64,000 bases of DNA from Tyto alba. Lineage: Eukaryota; Chordata; Aves; Strigiformes; Tytonidae. Every line of letters begins with the position of its first letter. Position 1 is the stretch's first letter. The translations under genes were made by a program, and so were the position numbers. The notes under the pieces are model-generated. The model did not search any database, had not been told where the DNA came from, and saw nothing but the letters and a program-made list of their open reading frames with translations. This document shows, piece after piece, positions 1 to 13,571 of this stretch. The stretch lies in the NCBI RefSeq assembly GCF_018691265.1, contig NW_024881316.1, positions 24,591,819-24,655,818 on the forward strand. Direction: 5' to 3'.

Positions 1-3000
1 CTAATCATTTGTTCCTTTTTGTTTTGATCAAAATTTCACTTTTAAAACCAGGGTTAGTAAAAATTGAATACTATTTTTACAAGACAGTTTGATAAATTGA
101 AGCAGAAATTATTAGATAATTCAGCTGTTGACTGGAGAAAGTGGTCATTGAAACAACAATGGTCAAAATTCCAATTACAAATAATCTGTTAAAGAGAGAC
201 CCGAGATATGAAAAAGCTGACTTTTAATAAATTAGGTTTCATTCAGGCAGTTAGCATATTGAGCAATTTAGTTTCTAAGGAAGTCAGTAGAAGTTTTGCC
301 CTAGATATCAGTGAAACCACCTACCACAAACCCTGCCATCAGCTATGTAAACTCTAGATTACTGAGCACAGGAATATTGAGAAGAGTTGGCAATAATAAT
401 CAAAGTGATAAAATCTGACTTGCTCTACAGGGCTAAAAGCCAAAGTTTGTTTTGGGATTTTTTTTCTGACAGACGGACAGCATTTTCCAACACTGTTTAA
501 ATAGCTTGACTTTTCCAAATGTTTCAACAAATATTGATTACTTTTATTGAGTCTCATTGTCAGGCATCAAAAATAACTGAATCTTTATGGGAAATTTGAA
601 TAACATTTGAGAATTTGAATAAGATCTGAGACAGAAAAGACAGTGTAGGAAAAAGAACAGGTATAGGTGGGAGACCAGATGAAATAGGCTTTCAAATTGA
701 GGTAAATGATGCTATAGTTCAAGGATCAGCATGATAAAAGTTCCCAAAACAGTAATATAATTACACCAGAGACCTTAAGGTGAAGGAAAAAAATAGATGC
801 AGAGTGAATGAAAGGAGCTATGTTGTTTTTAGATACTGTGTTGTAGAGATTTTTCTTCCACCTCAAAACAGAGTGCTAAGAATTCACTTACCCAGAACTT
901 CTGTTTCTGCCCATTTTTGTCAGCTAATGCTCCCCACCTGTTACAAGAGATGGTACTGTTGAGACCTCTGATGCATGTTCACATTTTGTAGCTTTAAACA
1001 AACAACCAAAAAAGAAAAGCTTGTCTTAGTTGTCAGTATCAGAAGAACACCAGTATCAGAAGAAAACATGACTGATAGATGTCTCCATATTTAAATAACA
1101 AATTGCTGTTGATGAAAATGAAGATAAGCATCCTGCTAGCCACAAGCCAAACTGCCATTAGGGACTACAAAAACTTAATGCAAGTGTAGGTTTAGTTTGT
1201 CATTGCAAAAACCTCTTTACATTGACAGAATCTCTTCTCTGGAGAATTTGCCAGCTGAACTGATCTGAGTTGTGTAGGAGTATTGAAATGAATGTGAACA
1301 CAATTCTTCAATTCATCTGAAGATCCCTAGGAACATTTTTGTTAAAGATCTCGTCCAACACCTTTACAAAAATAGCTGGAGAGCTGGGACTGAAAATGAT
1401 CCCAGTGTTTCTCAGCTCAAATTAAATTGATGACAACCTAATCCGCTTCACTGCACTGTGGGGGATGACCTGTAAACTTACTTGATGTTTCTTTGACATC
1501 TTTGAGGACATGCTAAACGTTGTGGCAATATCTCTGAAACCACACAAGAGACTGTCCCCAGCTGACAGGTGATAAGGCTTTCATAATTGTGTAGTTGGAG
1601 GTGAACTGCAGACTGTTCTGAGTTGTTAAACCTCACTTTGTATATATAGAGGACAGAAGAAGTTCCAAGGCTATCGTCTGGATGTAGTTCAGTGAGCAAA
1701 AGCTGCACTGCACACCTTAGGTAGTGAGATATATGTGGTATGTCTACTGATTGCTTAAAGAGCTCTGTCTTGTTTTGCATTTATACAATGAATGCTTTTC
1801 TAGTTATTATTCACAGGTCATGATGCTTGGATGCCTATAAAAGGGCACAAATAATCAGACAAGCAAAGATGTGAACTTTTATAGGTTTTTCCACAGTATA
1901 AAGTTAATCCTAGAACGTACAGCATGCCACTGACAGAGTGTTTATCCCACCAATGCCACGTGTTTGATCTGTATTTGCAGTGCTCCATTCCTTTTGGAAG
2001 GAAAGCAGCAAAAATATGATGAGAAATTCCACACTGTGAATGGGGAAATTAGGATTTTTTCTGTCATCTTTGTAAAAAATTTGAGCACCCATGGTGGCAT
2101 CAGCTTTTCTTGGTTAACAGTGAACACAAATGTACATGGAATAACTGCAATTCCAACCAAAGGAAAAAAATAAGCAATACAAATTGGTGACTAGCAGAGA
2201 GGTGAAGTCTGGATTACAAACACAAATTGTAGCTACTGTTCATTAAATGCAAGGAATCATAAGAACAATGTTGGTCATGATGACCATTGAACATAATTGT
2301 TGTTTTAAAAAGGTCTCATGATGCTTTTCCTTTGAATTACCATGTGAAAGTTCAGGGATAGTTAATAATCTTTGCCAAAAATATTTCAGATACAGTCTGT
2401 CATGGTCATAAATTTATAAAAAATATATGTATAATAAGCTATCTGATTTCATATTAGATTCAGATTTACTTCTTTCCTCGTGACCATTTTACTAAAAAAA
2501 AAAATTAATTACATCAGCTGCAGTGTGAAAGTCCAATATTTACATCAGTCTTAAGGGCAGAGGAAAATTGCTTGAATTTATATTCATGTATTCCTGCATT
2601 CAGTATTACACATTATCTCTCCCACTTGTTTGAGCAGAATAATGACCACTTCTTGCAGACTCACATTACTGCAATTAAATGTTTTTCTAACATTTGTTAT
2701 TTTTCTAAAAACAAGAAAAAATCAACTTCTAGTTTCATACACTGATAAGAATTTATAGATTCTCAGAAATGTTTCTAAATGGAGGAAGACTTAGAAACCA
2801 AAATGGAAAAGGATTCTTTTTTATCCTTGACTATAACATATCCATGAATTTAATTTCCTAGGTTTTGTTCCATCAGTCAGGTACAAACAGAGGTACTTAA
2901 CATATGCATTTTATCTTACAGTTTAGAAAGAAGAGCTGCTTACTCAGTAATCCATGCCCACTGGCATTCATCCAAGTACTCTAAATTAAAATACATTAAA

Positions 3001-3019
3001 ATATGCAAGAGTGCAGCAG

Positions 3020-3572
3020 GATCATCAAAAAAGTGACTAATCCCCTTGATTCAAGACCTGTCATTCTGCATCCAGAGCATTGTGCCCAGTTTTGGGCTTC
3101 CCCATAGAGGAAAGATATTAACAGACCGTAACAAGACCAGCAGGAGTCCACTGAGATGTTTGGGATCTGGAGCACGTGATGTACAAGGAGAGGCTGAGGG
3201 AGCTGGCTTTGTTCAGCCCTCAGGAGAGGTGGCTCAGGGAAGATCTATTGTCTTCTGCTTTACAAAGGGTTCATATAGAGAAGATAGAGCAGAGTTTCCT
3301 GATACATGCACAGCCAATGGTCAGTTTGGACAGTCACAGTTTTCACCAAAGGAAATCGCAATTACACATAAGGAAAAAATATGTTCTACAACAAGAACGT
3401 TTAGACACTACTGAAGTGCAAGGTTGTGGAATATCTGTCCTCATAGACATCCCAAACTCAGCCTGAGAATTTCCATGAGCCTTAACTAATAAGGTGGTTC
3501 TGCATTTTTCTGGGGGATTAAACTAGATGACTTTCAGAGATCTCCTAATCTAAAGTATTCAATGATCTAAGT
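3020..3572 (+). repeat. Old CR1-type LINE 3' end
   Basis: The plus-strand sequence has the order typical of a CR1 3' end: a stretch like GTACAAGGAGAGGCTGAGGG, a region with GTTCAGCCCTCAGGAGAGG, and a tail like GGGGGATTAAACTAGATGAC followed by a TCTCCTAATCTAAAG segment. It is diverged, with several gaps, so it is an old copy. The ends are approximate. The short frames inside are shadows of the repeat. Confidence 0.75.
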
Positions 3573-4306
3573 AACTTGTTCTAAAATGGCCCTGCTGATT
3601 TAAGGCCAGAGAGTTGGACCAAACAACTGCCAGCCTCAGTCTACAGTTTTATGAATTATTAAATTTTGTATTCCATGATTTTGTGTAACAGTTAAATAAC
3701 TATGTATACTAATAGATTGTGATAAGACAAGTGATTTTGGCAATTTTTTTGATGACTGCAGTCTAAAGAGTAGATAATAAAATTGATTTACTGTTTATTG
3801 ATTAAAACCAATCTTGAGATTAGTGCATTACTAGGAAGCAGGATTTAGCATGAAAGGTGGAACAGTGTCACCTCCACAGCTTCTGACCTCTACTGGCAGC
3901 AATTGTGGCATGAGTTCCTAGGCCTGTTTATCAAGCCTTTCCTAAAACTTGTCACAGTTGGTTCAGGCTTGTTCCAAAGACTGGCTGAGATTCACTGATT
4001 TTCATTTCTCCCAGGCTTACATGCTTCTCCCAGTCTGAAAAAACACTCAGCTGTAATGTAAACAGCTGTTATTTTGTGAACCACGCTCTGTATATATTGT
4101 TCATTGATGATGCAGTGTTTGGAGCCCCATGCCAGTTTGATTTGACATCATGCCTCTGGGAACTAATGCCAGCTCCATCAAGAGCATTTATGGGGATTTT
4201 TTGGCTCATTCATACTAATATACCTTTTAAGCAGGAGACAGGTCTCTCAAAAAACTTGTAAGTGGAAAGTGATTCTGCAACAGCATCTTTAGGAAAGGAG
4301 GACATA

Positions 4307-4350
4307 TTTTCTGAAACAGATTTCTCAGTTTTCTGAAATAGATTTCTCAG
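4307..4350. repeat. 22-bp tandem duplication (two units)
   Basis: Two adjacent 22-nt units, TTTTCTGAAACAGA... and TTTTCTGAAATAGA..., both ending TTTCTCAG, differ at one base. Confidence 0.95.
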
Positions 4351-5252
4351 TAAAAATAGATTTTTTTTCTGAGTTATAAAGAAATATATGATATAAATGA
4401 ATAATACTAAATTCAGCTTGAATTTTAACTGCCGATTTACTTGATGCTGTAAGTACTAGTCCTTGAAATATGAACAAAAACTGACTGAGAGGAATTTGTT
4501 AAATGATCAGATAATATTTAGTAATATGAAAATAAATTCAGAGGACATGTTAACCTTCTAAAATTCGTAGCCATCCATTAGGCTGAATGAAAACTGGATG
4601 TCATCTTACTTCTACAATTCAGAAAATTGTCTTGTTTCAATGGACCTCACTTCCTGTATGTTTTCCTACAAAGACAGGACTCTGTACAAACATCTTTTCC
4701 TGAATCTGGGTAATCTTTGAGATTTGATTTACTATATTTTTTTCATATTTTATAATAGGCATTAGTTGCAAAAGTTTATTCATTAACAAGTTAAAAAGGA
4801 GCCCTCATGGAAAACACTATGCAAGTAAAAAGTAACCTGGTATATTATTGATAACAACCATGGAAAGTGATAGCATTACAGATCATTTTCCCAAGAGAGT
4901 AGCACTCCAACAAAGTGTTGATTGGTCCCTCAAAATCTTCAAAACCAAAATTAAAAAAAAAAAAAATAGTACCTAGAAGTATAATCCTGAAGGAGCTATA
5001 TAAGCCATTGGGGTTTAAAAGTGAAAACCATACCACCACCTTCTGTGCCAGAAAAGTAAAAGATCTGTACAGATTATGAAAAGCAGTGGTAGTACAAGGA
5101 TATTATTCACCAATGTAAATTTTTGCTTTGGGTATACTGTGGAAAAATAGAATACCTAATAGTTCCTTTACAATATTTTAAAAAACATAATTATAATATA
5201 CACACTGTGTTACTGGTTTACTGGTCTTTCCTGAGATTTAAGCAGTACATTG

Positions 5253-5302
5253 GCATTATTATCTTAATATAAATGTTGCATTATTATCTTAATATAAATG
5301 TT
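5253..5302. repeat. 25-bp exact tandem duplication (two units)
   Basis: Two adjacent identical 25-nt copies that start GCATTATTATCTTAATATAA and end ATGTT. The identity indicates a recent local duplication. Confidence 0.95.
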
Positions 5303-8300
5303 AGCATCAGAACTGGAATTAGAATTTGTCTTTTTCCTGACAGTAAACCACTGTAGGATTTAGTTCAATATTAAAATACCTAAATGTATGTGTCCCACAG
5401 TAGAAAACAGAGTATACTGGAATTCATTCTCTTGCCTAAATGCAGGTGTCTAGAGTTATCTGAGATGTCTTAGGGTGCCTGAGATATCCATGTGTTTCTG
5501 TCAGACGTGACAGAGGACCTATGAGACATCCATGTCCTTTTGGAGACACAGCCAGGTGGGAAGCTCTTCCCACGTCTGGTAGCACCAAATATTTGTATAG
5601 AGTCAACTAACGGATCTACGAGCAGTTGTAGCTGAGTTGCGCTCCAGTCTCCACTGACTTTGTTGACTATATCAACACCTCTGTGATGAGAATTTGTATA
5701 TCTATCACATCACAATTGCCTGAATCTCAGATTGAATCCTAACATAATTAATTGCCTACTGAAGCATGAGATGAGCAAAGAAGACTGGAAATTATTAAGA
5801 AATATACAGTGAATAAAGTGCTAGAATGGGAATCAGCAGACAATAGAATGTATCAGCTTCTGGAACTACACAGTTTTAACACATGATTTCAGAATAAATG
5901 ATGAGAAGAAATAAGACATTACAGACTGAAGGAATTGTGTTCTGTCCATCTTAAACCATCAGGGATAAAATTAAATAATAGAGAGAAGAGGGTAAACTTA
6001 TCATAATAAACAACATGGAAATTACAGTTCTGATATATATCACTATTTCAAAATATAGCACAAAATCATAGATGCTAGTTTGGTTGAAAAAAAATAAACC
6101 AGGAATGGATTGTGCTAAAAAGGTTGTTAAACTAATCTGGGATGTATTTTATGTTACCTCATGTCTTGGAGCGAGACCTGGTTTAGGGACCAATAGATTG
6201 GAAGGGAAAATGATACTTCAGTTAATTTTTCCTGTGAAACAGCTGTTCTATGGAGTCTTAATCATGAAACAGAACCCCTTTGTGCTGGGCATTGTAAGTG
6301 AAAATGATTTAGTAGAAGAAAAAAATACTGTTGCCATTATCTTCTTCCAGAAAGTATTCTTTAAAGAAAAGAAATGGGAATATATTAATGACTCTGAGAG
6401 GTATCAATATTTTGACTGTAAATTAAAATCATTGAGAATTAACAAACAATTGTCACTACTTCATAAAAAACTATGACACTTCCAGAGGTATTAGTTGATA
6501 TAATTTCTTTAATACAGTCATTACTGTATCTCCCCCTACAGTTCTTTTTATTTCTCTGACAGTTCTTGTTCCTGAGATCCTGTAATTCACGTAGCCAATG
6601 TTGTCATTACTAATTTTTCCCTAAGTAGACCTATCCAAACTATGTGTTCCTAACTAATAACATCCTGGCTTTGTTGAAGGTTGTCAGAGATTTCCAGTGT
6701 CTCCAAGGAAGGCCTTGGTAGTGAGCAGCAAATTAGACATGGGGTCTGCTTTAGGTACGTTAACAACATTAGAAAGAAAACCTTAGAAACTGGGATTGAA
6801 AGTAGGCAAGATCATGTGTGTTTTGAGTAAAGAATTATACAGTGTATAATTGAAGTGCTACATTAAATCTGATAAATCACTGCTAGGAATAAAAAGAGCA
6901 ACAGTAACAGGCATTTGTTTGAAATATTTATAAAAGAATAAGTTAAATTGTATAGATACTAACAATCTGGATGTGTTAAGGCTCAAACGCCAAGCAGAAA
7001 GAGAAAATTAAGTGTCATATGTTAGTCTATAGATAGAATAGTGGGTAGAACTCCAGGAAAGAAAATATCAAGAAAAAATATCCCAACAATGAAGTAATTT
7101 AACTCTTGGTGGAATTAGTTCCCAAGTAGAAATGAGAGACTTAAAAGTGAGTTGACATATACTTGGACAACATCCATTAGAGAGCAATATTACATTTTTT
7201 GGAAGATGACCAAAATAATCTAATAACACTTTTTTGTCTCTTGCTTTTGTGATTACTCCAGCTTGATATTTACTCCAAATGAATGACATTTCTAAAGCAA
7301 ACAGATGCTGGACCACATTACTTATATAGACAGGGAATCTATTAAGGTTATTTTTACAAAGCTTTAGACCACTACTGTCCCCACCTTCAGTATTTTTAGG
7401 AAACTTTCAACCTTATTCCCTCCAAAATTACCATTTTTATTAAGAAGAAAAATAAGATATATTAAGGAATCATTAAGGAAAAGGTCTGCTTAACAATTAC
7501 CAAAAATTATTTTAAAAAGGGATTTTCCTTCTGTATGACAAAAATATTCTGTAAGAAACACTCCACTTAGCTTTTCCAAAAGCAGCCATTGTGATCTTCA
7601 ATCAAAAATAACTTTGAATAGAAAGAAGTAATTTCACCAAACTGCATTCAGTCCCCTCCAGGAGAAAAAGTAAACAAGGTATTTCAAGGGAAAGCAGTTC
7701 CAACTGACTCTGTAAAGAGAATTCTGGTGCTCTTTTAGATAAAAGGATGAGTACTTCTGTGTTTCCAAAAAAAGGATTTTCATAATTTTGTGTCCAGTTT
7801 TATATAGTAGAGGCACTTTAGCTGTCCTTTTCAGTAATAACTTTCCCATTATATTAACTCTGTAGGAGTAGGCCCTGAATGCACAACAATGCCTGACAGT
7901 TAAAAACCCAGAATATGGAGACTGTTTCAGTATTCTTCTACAGAATGGAGATTGATTTTGTTTGAACTTTTCCTAGTTTCTTTTTCCAGAAACTGTATCA
8001 CTATAATGAAGGTGGACTTTGCAATAGAAATATAAAGAAAAATTTCAGAAAAAAACATAGTAGTTGATAATTAAATATCATTGAATAAAACAGTAAAAAA
8101 AGCTGGAAATGAAACCTAACACAACAGAAAGGGTTATCAGCAGTGGCTTCAAAACTGAGGTGTTTTGTAGAACAGAAACTGGATTCTACTGTGCTTACAT
8201 TCAGCTTGGTAGGTAAAATGCTGTTAACAGCAAATACAGCGAAGACATCTGAACAATTTGTTAAATAACAGTCTACAAACTGACTTGTTAAGATTGAAGA

Positions 8301-9044
8301 TGTCAACTAAAAATAAATAAGGCCTTAAGAGGAAAGAAGAATGACACGTCTCAGACCTCAAGCTATTCCTGCAGATCTGTCAATGTTAGTGGAAGTCAGT
8401 GCTTTGTGTTAACTGAGGAGTTAATCTATTTACTGAACACAAGTGCTCTATGAATCATTATTCCACATCATCTTTCTAACTTCTGCCATTCAACAATTTA
8501 TATGTAGAGCAAACTCTTCTCACATGCTGACTGTCCCCATCTATCAATCAAAAATACACAAACAGTAAAATACAATTTTAAATCACTCATGCAATTTTTT
8601 TTTCAACCACTTCAACTCACAGTTACCGTTCCTAAATTATACAGTTTGTAGGTTGAATGTTGGATGCACTGATATCCCTGGCGAAACTCCCAGATTTACA
8701 GGAATAAAGCTAAGATTTGTCTCTGATTTGTTTGTTTGTTTGCAGTGGCTCCTCCCTATCTTTCTACAGTAGGGGTGCATTGAAGTTAGGATGTGTCACA
8801 TCATGATTTCAGAGACAGAAGCAATTAATTTCTTAAAAACCAGCATACATAGAGGCTGTTCAAAGGAAACATATGTATTCTGTTTTTAAGGTAATGGTCT
8901 TTACTCATATTATGCTTTGTCAGTTTTTTTCTGGTTTTGTTGTTTTTTCAAATATTTTAATTTCTGAATACTTCTTTATTCACAAGGATCTTCAGGTCAA
9001 ATAAGACAACTAGAAAACCTTATATAATGCAGCTTAGATAGTGC

Positions 9045-9423
9045 ATCTTTGAACCATTCCCATGCGTCTGATCATTGGATCCCAGGGAGAAGACCTCAGA
9101 ACCTCTGTCCCTATTTCCTCCCTTCAGGAAGACGTGTAGAGCAATGAAGTCACCCCTCAGCCTCCTTCTCTCCGAACTAGACAAGCCCAAAGTCCTTAGC
9201 CACTCCTCCCAGGATATGTCTTCCAGCTCTTTCACCAGCTTTGTTGCCCTCCTCTAGATGCATTTAAGGACCTTCACATCATTCTTAAATTGTGGGACCC
9301 AGAACTGCACACAGTACTCAGGCTGAGAACATACAATCATTGAATACAGTGGGATAATCACCTCTTCTGACAGGCTGGTTGTGCCATGTTTGGTGCTCCC
9401 CAGCATGCTGTTTGCCTCTTTGC
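9045..9423 (-). repeat. CR1 fragment, left part (interrupted by LTR-like insertion)
   Basis: The reverse complement reads as the 3' part of CR1 reverse transcriptase and UTR. On the plus strand there are CCCCTCAGCCTCCTTCTCTC, TTAGCCACTCCTCCCAGGAT and GGGACCCAGAACTGCACACA blocks. The minus-strand frame MKELEDISWEEWLRTLGLSS (9020-9235) is a remnant of the CR1 3' region. The copy breaks at about 9423, and CR1-like sequence appears to resume after 10489 with GGCTGCCAGGG. Confidence 0.75.
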
Positions 9424-10489
9424 TGTATCTTGGGTTTGAGTGACTGGTGGGGTTTTTTTGGTAGCAGGGGAGAGGGCTATAGGGGTGGCCCCCTGTGAGA
9501 AGCTTCTTGGAGCTCCCCCAGCTCCAAGTCGGACCCACCTCTGCACCAAAACTGAGCCAATCAGCTGCACATCTGCAATAACGTATTTAAGAAGGGACCT
9601 GCTGAGGAGGAGTCGGACTTGTGGGGAGGAGTTGTGGCAGCTGCGTGAACACCAAGGTCAGTGGAGGAACGGAGGAAGAAAGGAGGGGGGAGGTGTGCCG
9701 GAGCAGAGACCCCCCTGTATCCTGTGGTGAGACGGCAAGGCGCCCCCTCCCCCTCCACCCATGGAGGTCTATGGTGGAGCAGACACTGATTTATGGCCTG
9801 TGTTTCACCTGGTTGATCAAGGTGACTGTTGCCAAAGACGGCCAGGATCTTGTGGAGAAAAGTAGCCCCACTGTTGTAGTTTGGTGCTGGGAGGATTGCA
9901 GCATGTAGGGGTGTCCCATGCTAGAGCAGCTCACGAAGAGCTGTAGCCCATGAGAGGGACTCCAGTTGGAGAAAGTTGGTGTCCGACACTGGAGCAGTGT
10001 AAGGAAACGCTATGGCCCATGGGAGGGACTCACATTGGAGAGGGTTTGTGGAGGACTGTCTCCTGTGAGAGGGGGACCACAATGGAGCAGGGGGAGAAGT
10101 TCCAGAAGCTCCCCCCACCAAAGATGGAAGAATAGGCACCTATTCCCTGCCCCCTGCGCAGCTGTGAGGAGGAGGTAGAGATATCAGGAGCAAGCCTGAG
10201 CCGGGGAAGAATGGAGGGGTGGGGGGAAGGTGTTCTCAAGTTGTCTCAATGTTTCTCACTGTCTTATTCTGTTAAGTGTTGTTGTTAGTGTCTGTAATAA
10301 ATATATGTTCTTTTTTTCCTTCCCCTAACAAGTCTGCCTTTTGCCCATGACCATAATGGGTGATTTGCCCTTCCCTGTCCTATCTTGAATACCAAGCCAG
10401 GCTCATTTGTCCCTTCTCATCGCTGGGAGGGAAGGGAGGAGTGAGCGGCTGTGTGGTGCTCAGTTTCCCTCTGAGCTCAAACCACGACA
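9424..10489 (+). mobile_element. LTR-like element, about 1.07 kb, probably a solo LTR
   Basis: The element begins TGTATCTTGGGTTTGAG and ends CTCAAACCACGACA, so it has TG...CA ends and an inverted GGTTTGAG/CTCAAACC pair close to them. It interrupts a CR1 copy. In plus orientation it carries a CCAAT box (9557-9561), a TATA-like TATTTAA (9584-9590) and an AATAAA signal (10296-10301) followed by a T-rich stretch, all consistent with an LTR. It is more GC- and CpG-rich than its surroundings, and the several overlapping ORFs inside it lack any recognised domain. I associate similar end sequences with LTRs common in neoavian birds, from memory only. I could not identify a clean target-site duplication, and a non-autonomous DNA element with short inverted repeats is an alternative. 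Confidence 0.6.
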
Positions 10490-12956
10490 GGCTGCCAGGG
10501 TACATAAACCATGGGATAGTTGTATATTTAATGAGATATTTCTGACCCTTTCTGTATCTGCAAAAAAAAAAATGCTCTTGATCAAAAAAAGACTTGGTGA
10601 AGTCCAAATTCATCCAGCTGAACTTTAGAAAACTGAAATATCTGGGTTAGGAAAAGAACCACTCTACTATCAAGAGAGAGGGATACCTCCTGAAGATAAT
10701 ACATCCCACCTCAGTGCTTACCACAGTCAGTGCTAACAAACTGGACTCACTTGTTTCTCTAATACTATGTTTTCTATGTAGGCATTGCAAATTTGCTGTC
10801 ACCACACTGGCCAAACAAACAATGAAATCTCTTAGGCAAAAATTCTGTCTTCCCATAGACTATCCATACACATTAACAGGATACAGAGACTACTCAGTCC
10901 CTCTCATCTTGACCTGGTTTATTTTAAAAGTTCTGCTTTCATAAAAGGTTCACAGTACCTCCTTCTTCAGACAAAAAAAGAGTGGGACAGAAATATATGC
11001 AGTCTGAAACTTTTCGTTTCCCTTTCTTCCCTGGACTTGCCCAGGGAATTTCAGGGAACTGTCATAGTGCTACCAGACAAAAAAAGGTGTAACTATTGCA
11101 GGTTATATCCTATTCTTATTACTGTAACACAAAATCCTACTACCTTTCAAAGACTAGGAGTTTCATCTACTCAGTTAGACAAAAGTTTAGTTCTCAACCT
11201 CTTATTAATATTAAGGCTAGGATCACTAACTATTGTTCTCTGTGGGACAAAACATCTTAGAAAATGGTTGATGGAATTTGGAACTACAGTTTTGCCTGGA
11301 CTTTTTAGCATGAGAGATGAGTCAAATTATCAGTGAGTCAATAGTTAAATCATTCCCACAAATCTACCATAATGAATTATATGGGAGACAACCTTTTGGG
11401 TTTAACAGCATGTATCATCAGACACTATGTATCCTTTCACCATGATCTTCTAATGTATTTCTCTTTGCTGTAAAATATTTTTGGGTGTTGCTGTTTAATT
11501 TTAAAACTATACTATCTGATGCTCATTGCCTGACAATAATGAAATAGGGTTTTCTTTTTCCCCCATGAAAGGAAAAGGGAACTCAACCTAAGATTTCTTT
11601 AGTCAGGAAGAAAATTTAGGTTATGACTTTTGGTGATTTAAGAAGTTGCTTGTTTATTGTTATTTTGGGATAAAGCTTGAGTGAGGACAAGTGAAAAGGA
11701 AAATTAAGAGAAAAGCAGTGTCTTCAAAGCCAAAACCTGAGATGTCACTAATGGTAGTCACTGGCAGAATTATTAAGACTTTGGACTTTGTACAAGTGAG
11801 TCATTTAGTTGTGTATTAAAGCTTAGCATGTTGTTGCTCTGTCTTGTCTACCCCCTCAACACTAAAGCAGAAGGTTTTGCCTCACTTCTCAATTTTATCT
11901 CCATTAGTATGGCTTTTTGTATTAAGAAAAGTTCAACCATTTTTTTTTCGGGGCATAGATGTTTCAATGCCATTTAATCTACTGCACTATTAAATTTAAA
12001 GCTTCCAGTGACTCATTGATAAAAATAGAGGGGAAATGTGTTTCTGGTTAATGTACATGTCTTGATGTCCTCTTATGAAAGTCCTTTGTCATTCTGAGCA
12101 CCTTCCAAACATCTGAAAATCTATCTTGTTCATGAAACAGTATCTAAGGCTTTTAATAATATTATTCTTGTCCCCTCCAAGCCTTAATGTAACAATCTAC
12201 AGATTTGATTGTAGACAAAGACTTGGGCTTTTGGGGCCTTTCTGTATTTTTCAGTGTTAGGGCATCAGTAGATACAGCTTCTTCAGTGAAGGTAAAGATC
12301 AGATATTGTAGCTTGGCACTGATACTGAAGTGATGCAGAGGAAAGAGTCTGAGAGAAGATTTGTCTGAACAGGTTGCAAACATTAATGATGAACACTTCA
12401 CTATGCTTAACTTTGAAAAGAGATATATTTAAACTAAAATCATAGATATTTGAGCTAATGTACTTCCTCTATACTGAATAGACTTTTTCATTTTTACACC
12501 ATCAACAAATCTGCATCATGTTTTCTTTCCCTATGGACACTACTTTTCTCTTCTGTCATCTTTTCCTAGGTGGAACTAAGAAAGCTAGAGGAGTAAAGGG
12601 AAAAGAAGATTTTAAAAAAGATGCACCAGTTTTACAGAGAATCTGTTATAGAATAGACTTGAAAGGTTTGTTCAGCAACTCTAGCTTAAATGTATATATC
12701 TGAGAGATAAATCTCCTACCAAGTTCATCTTTGATGTAAATTGTCTACTTTTATTATTAAGAGATTTTGAGATACAGATGACAGTTTCACATGTAATTTT
12801 TCAGTCACTAGTCTCCTTAAAATAACAGATTGCAGCTGAAAAAGTGAAAATTACCAAAATTTTGCCATTTTGTCTTCTTTAGTCCCACTTACCATCTGCA
12901 GTTTCATTGTGCCTCTTTAGCTTGTTTTCATTCTGGTGTCATTAAGCGACATAGAT

Positions 12957-12996
12957 GTATGTATGTGTGTGCATACATATGCACACACATACATAT
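12957..12996. repeat. TG/CA-type microsatellite at CR1 3' end
   Basis: Alternating ATGT/GTGT followed by CACACATACATATA forms a short simple repeat and an imperfect hairpin. It directly abuts the 3' terminus of the long CR1 copy. Confidence 0.7.
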
Positions 12997-13571
12997 AGAA
13001 TCATGGAATCATTTTAAGTTGGAAAAGACATTTAAGATCATAGAGTCCAACCATTAACCTAGCACTGCCAAATCCACCACTAAACCATGTCCCTAAGCAC
13101 CACATCTACACATCTTCTAAATACCTCCAGGGATGGTGACTCAACCACTTCCCTGGGCAGCCTGTTCGAATGTTTGACAACCCTTTCAGCAAAGAAATTT
13201 TTTGTAATAGCCAGTCTAAACGTCCCCTGGTACAACTCAAGGCCATTTCCTCCTGTCCTATCACTTATTACTTGGGAGAAGAGACCAACACCCACCTTGC
13301 TATAATCTCCTTTCAGGTGGTTGTAGAGAGCAATAAGGTCTCTCCTCAGCCTCTTTTTCTCCAGGCTAAACAACTTCAGTTCCCTTAGCCACTCCTCATA
13401 ACACTTTTGCTCTAGACCCTTCACAGCTTCGTTGCTCTTCTTTGGACACACTCCAGCACCTTAATGTCTTCCTTGTAGTGAGAGGCCTAAAACTGAACAC
13501 AGTATTGGAAGTGGGACCTCACCAGTGCTGAGTACAAGAGGACAATCACTTCTGTAGTCCTGCTGGCCACA

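Noticed and set aside
1478..1562. Minus-strand segment starting CAG then CTGGGGACAG, followed by a GTAAGT, which would give Gly-Trp-Gly after TINAG exon 9
   Set aside because: The frame continues WGQSLVWFQRYCHNV and then stops, with no KFWIAANSWG-type sequence. Only the short GWG part matches, so it is probably chance.
9440..10239. Several overlapping ORFs of 60-100 codons on both strands
   Set aside because: They fall inside the GC-rich LTR-like element and show no domain; GC-rich DNA has few stop codons.
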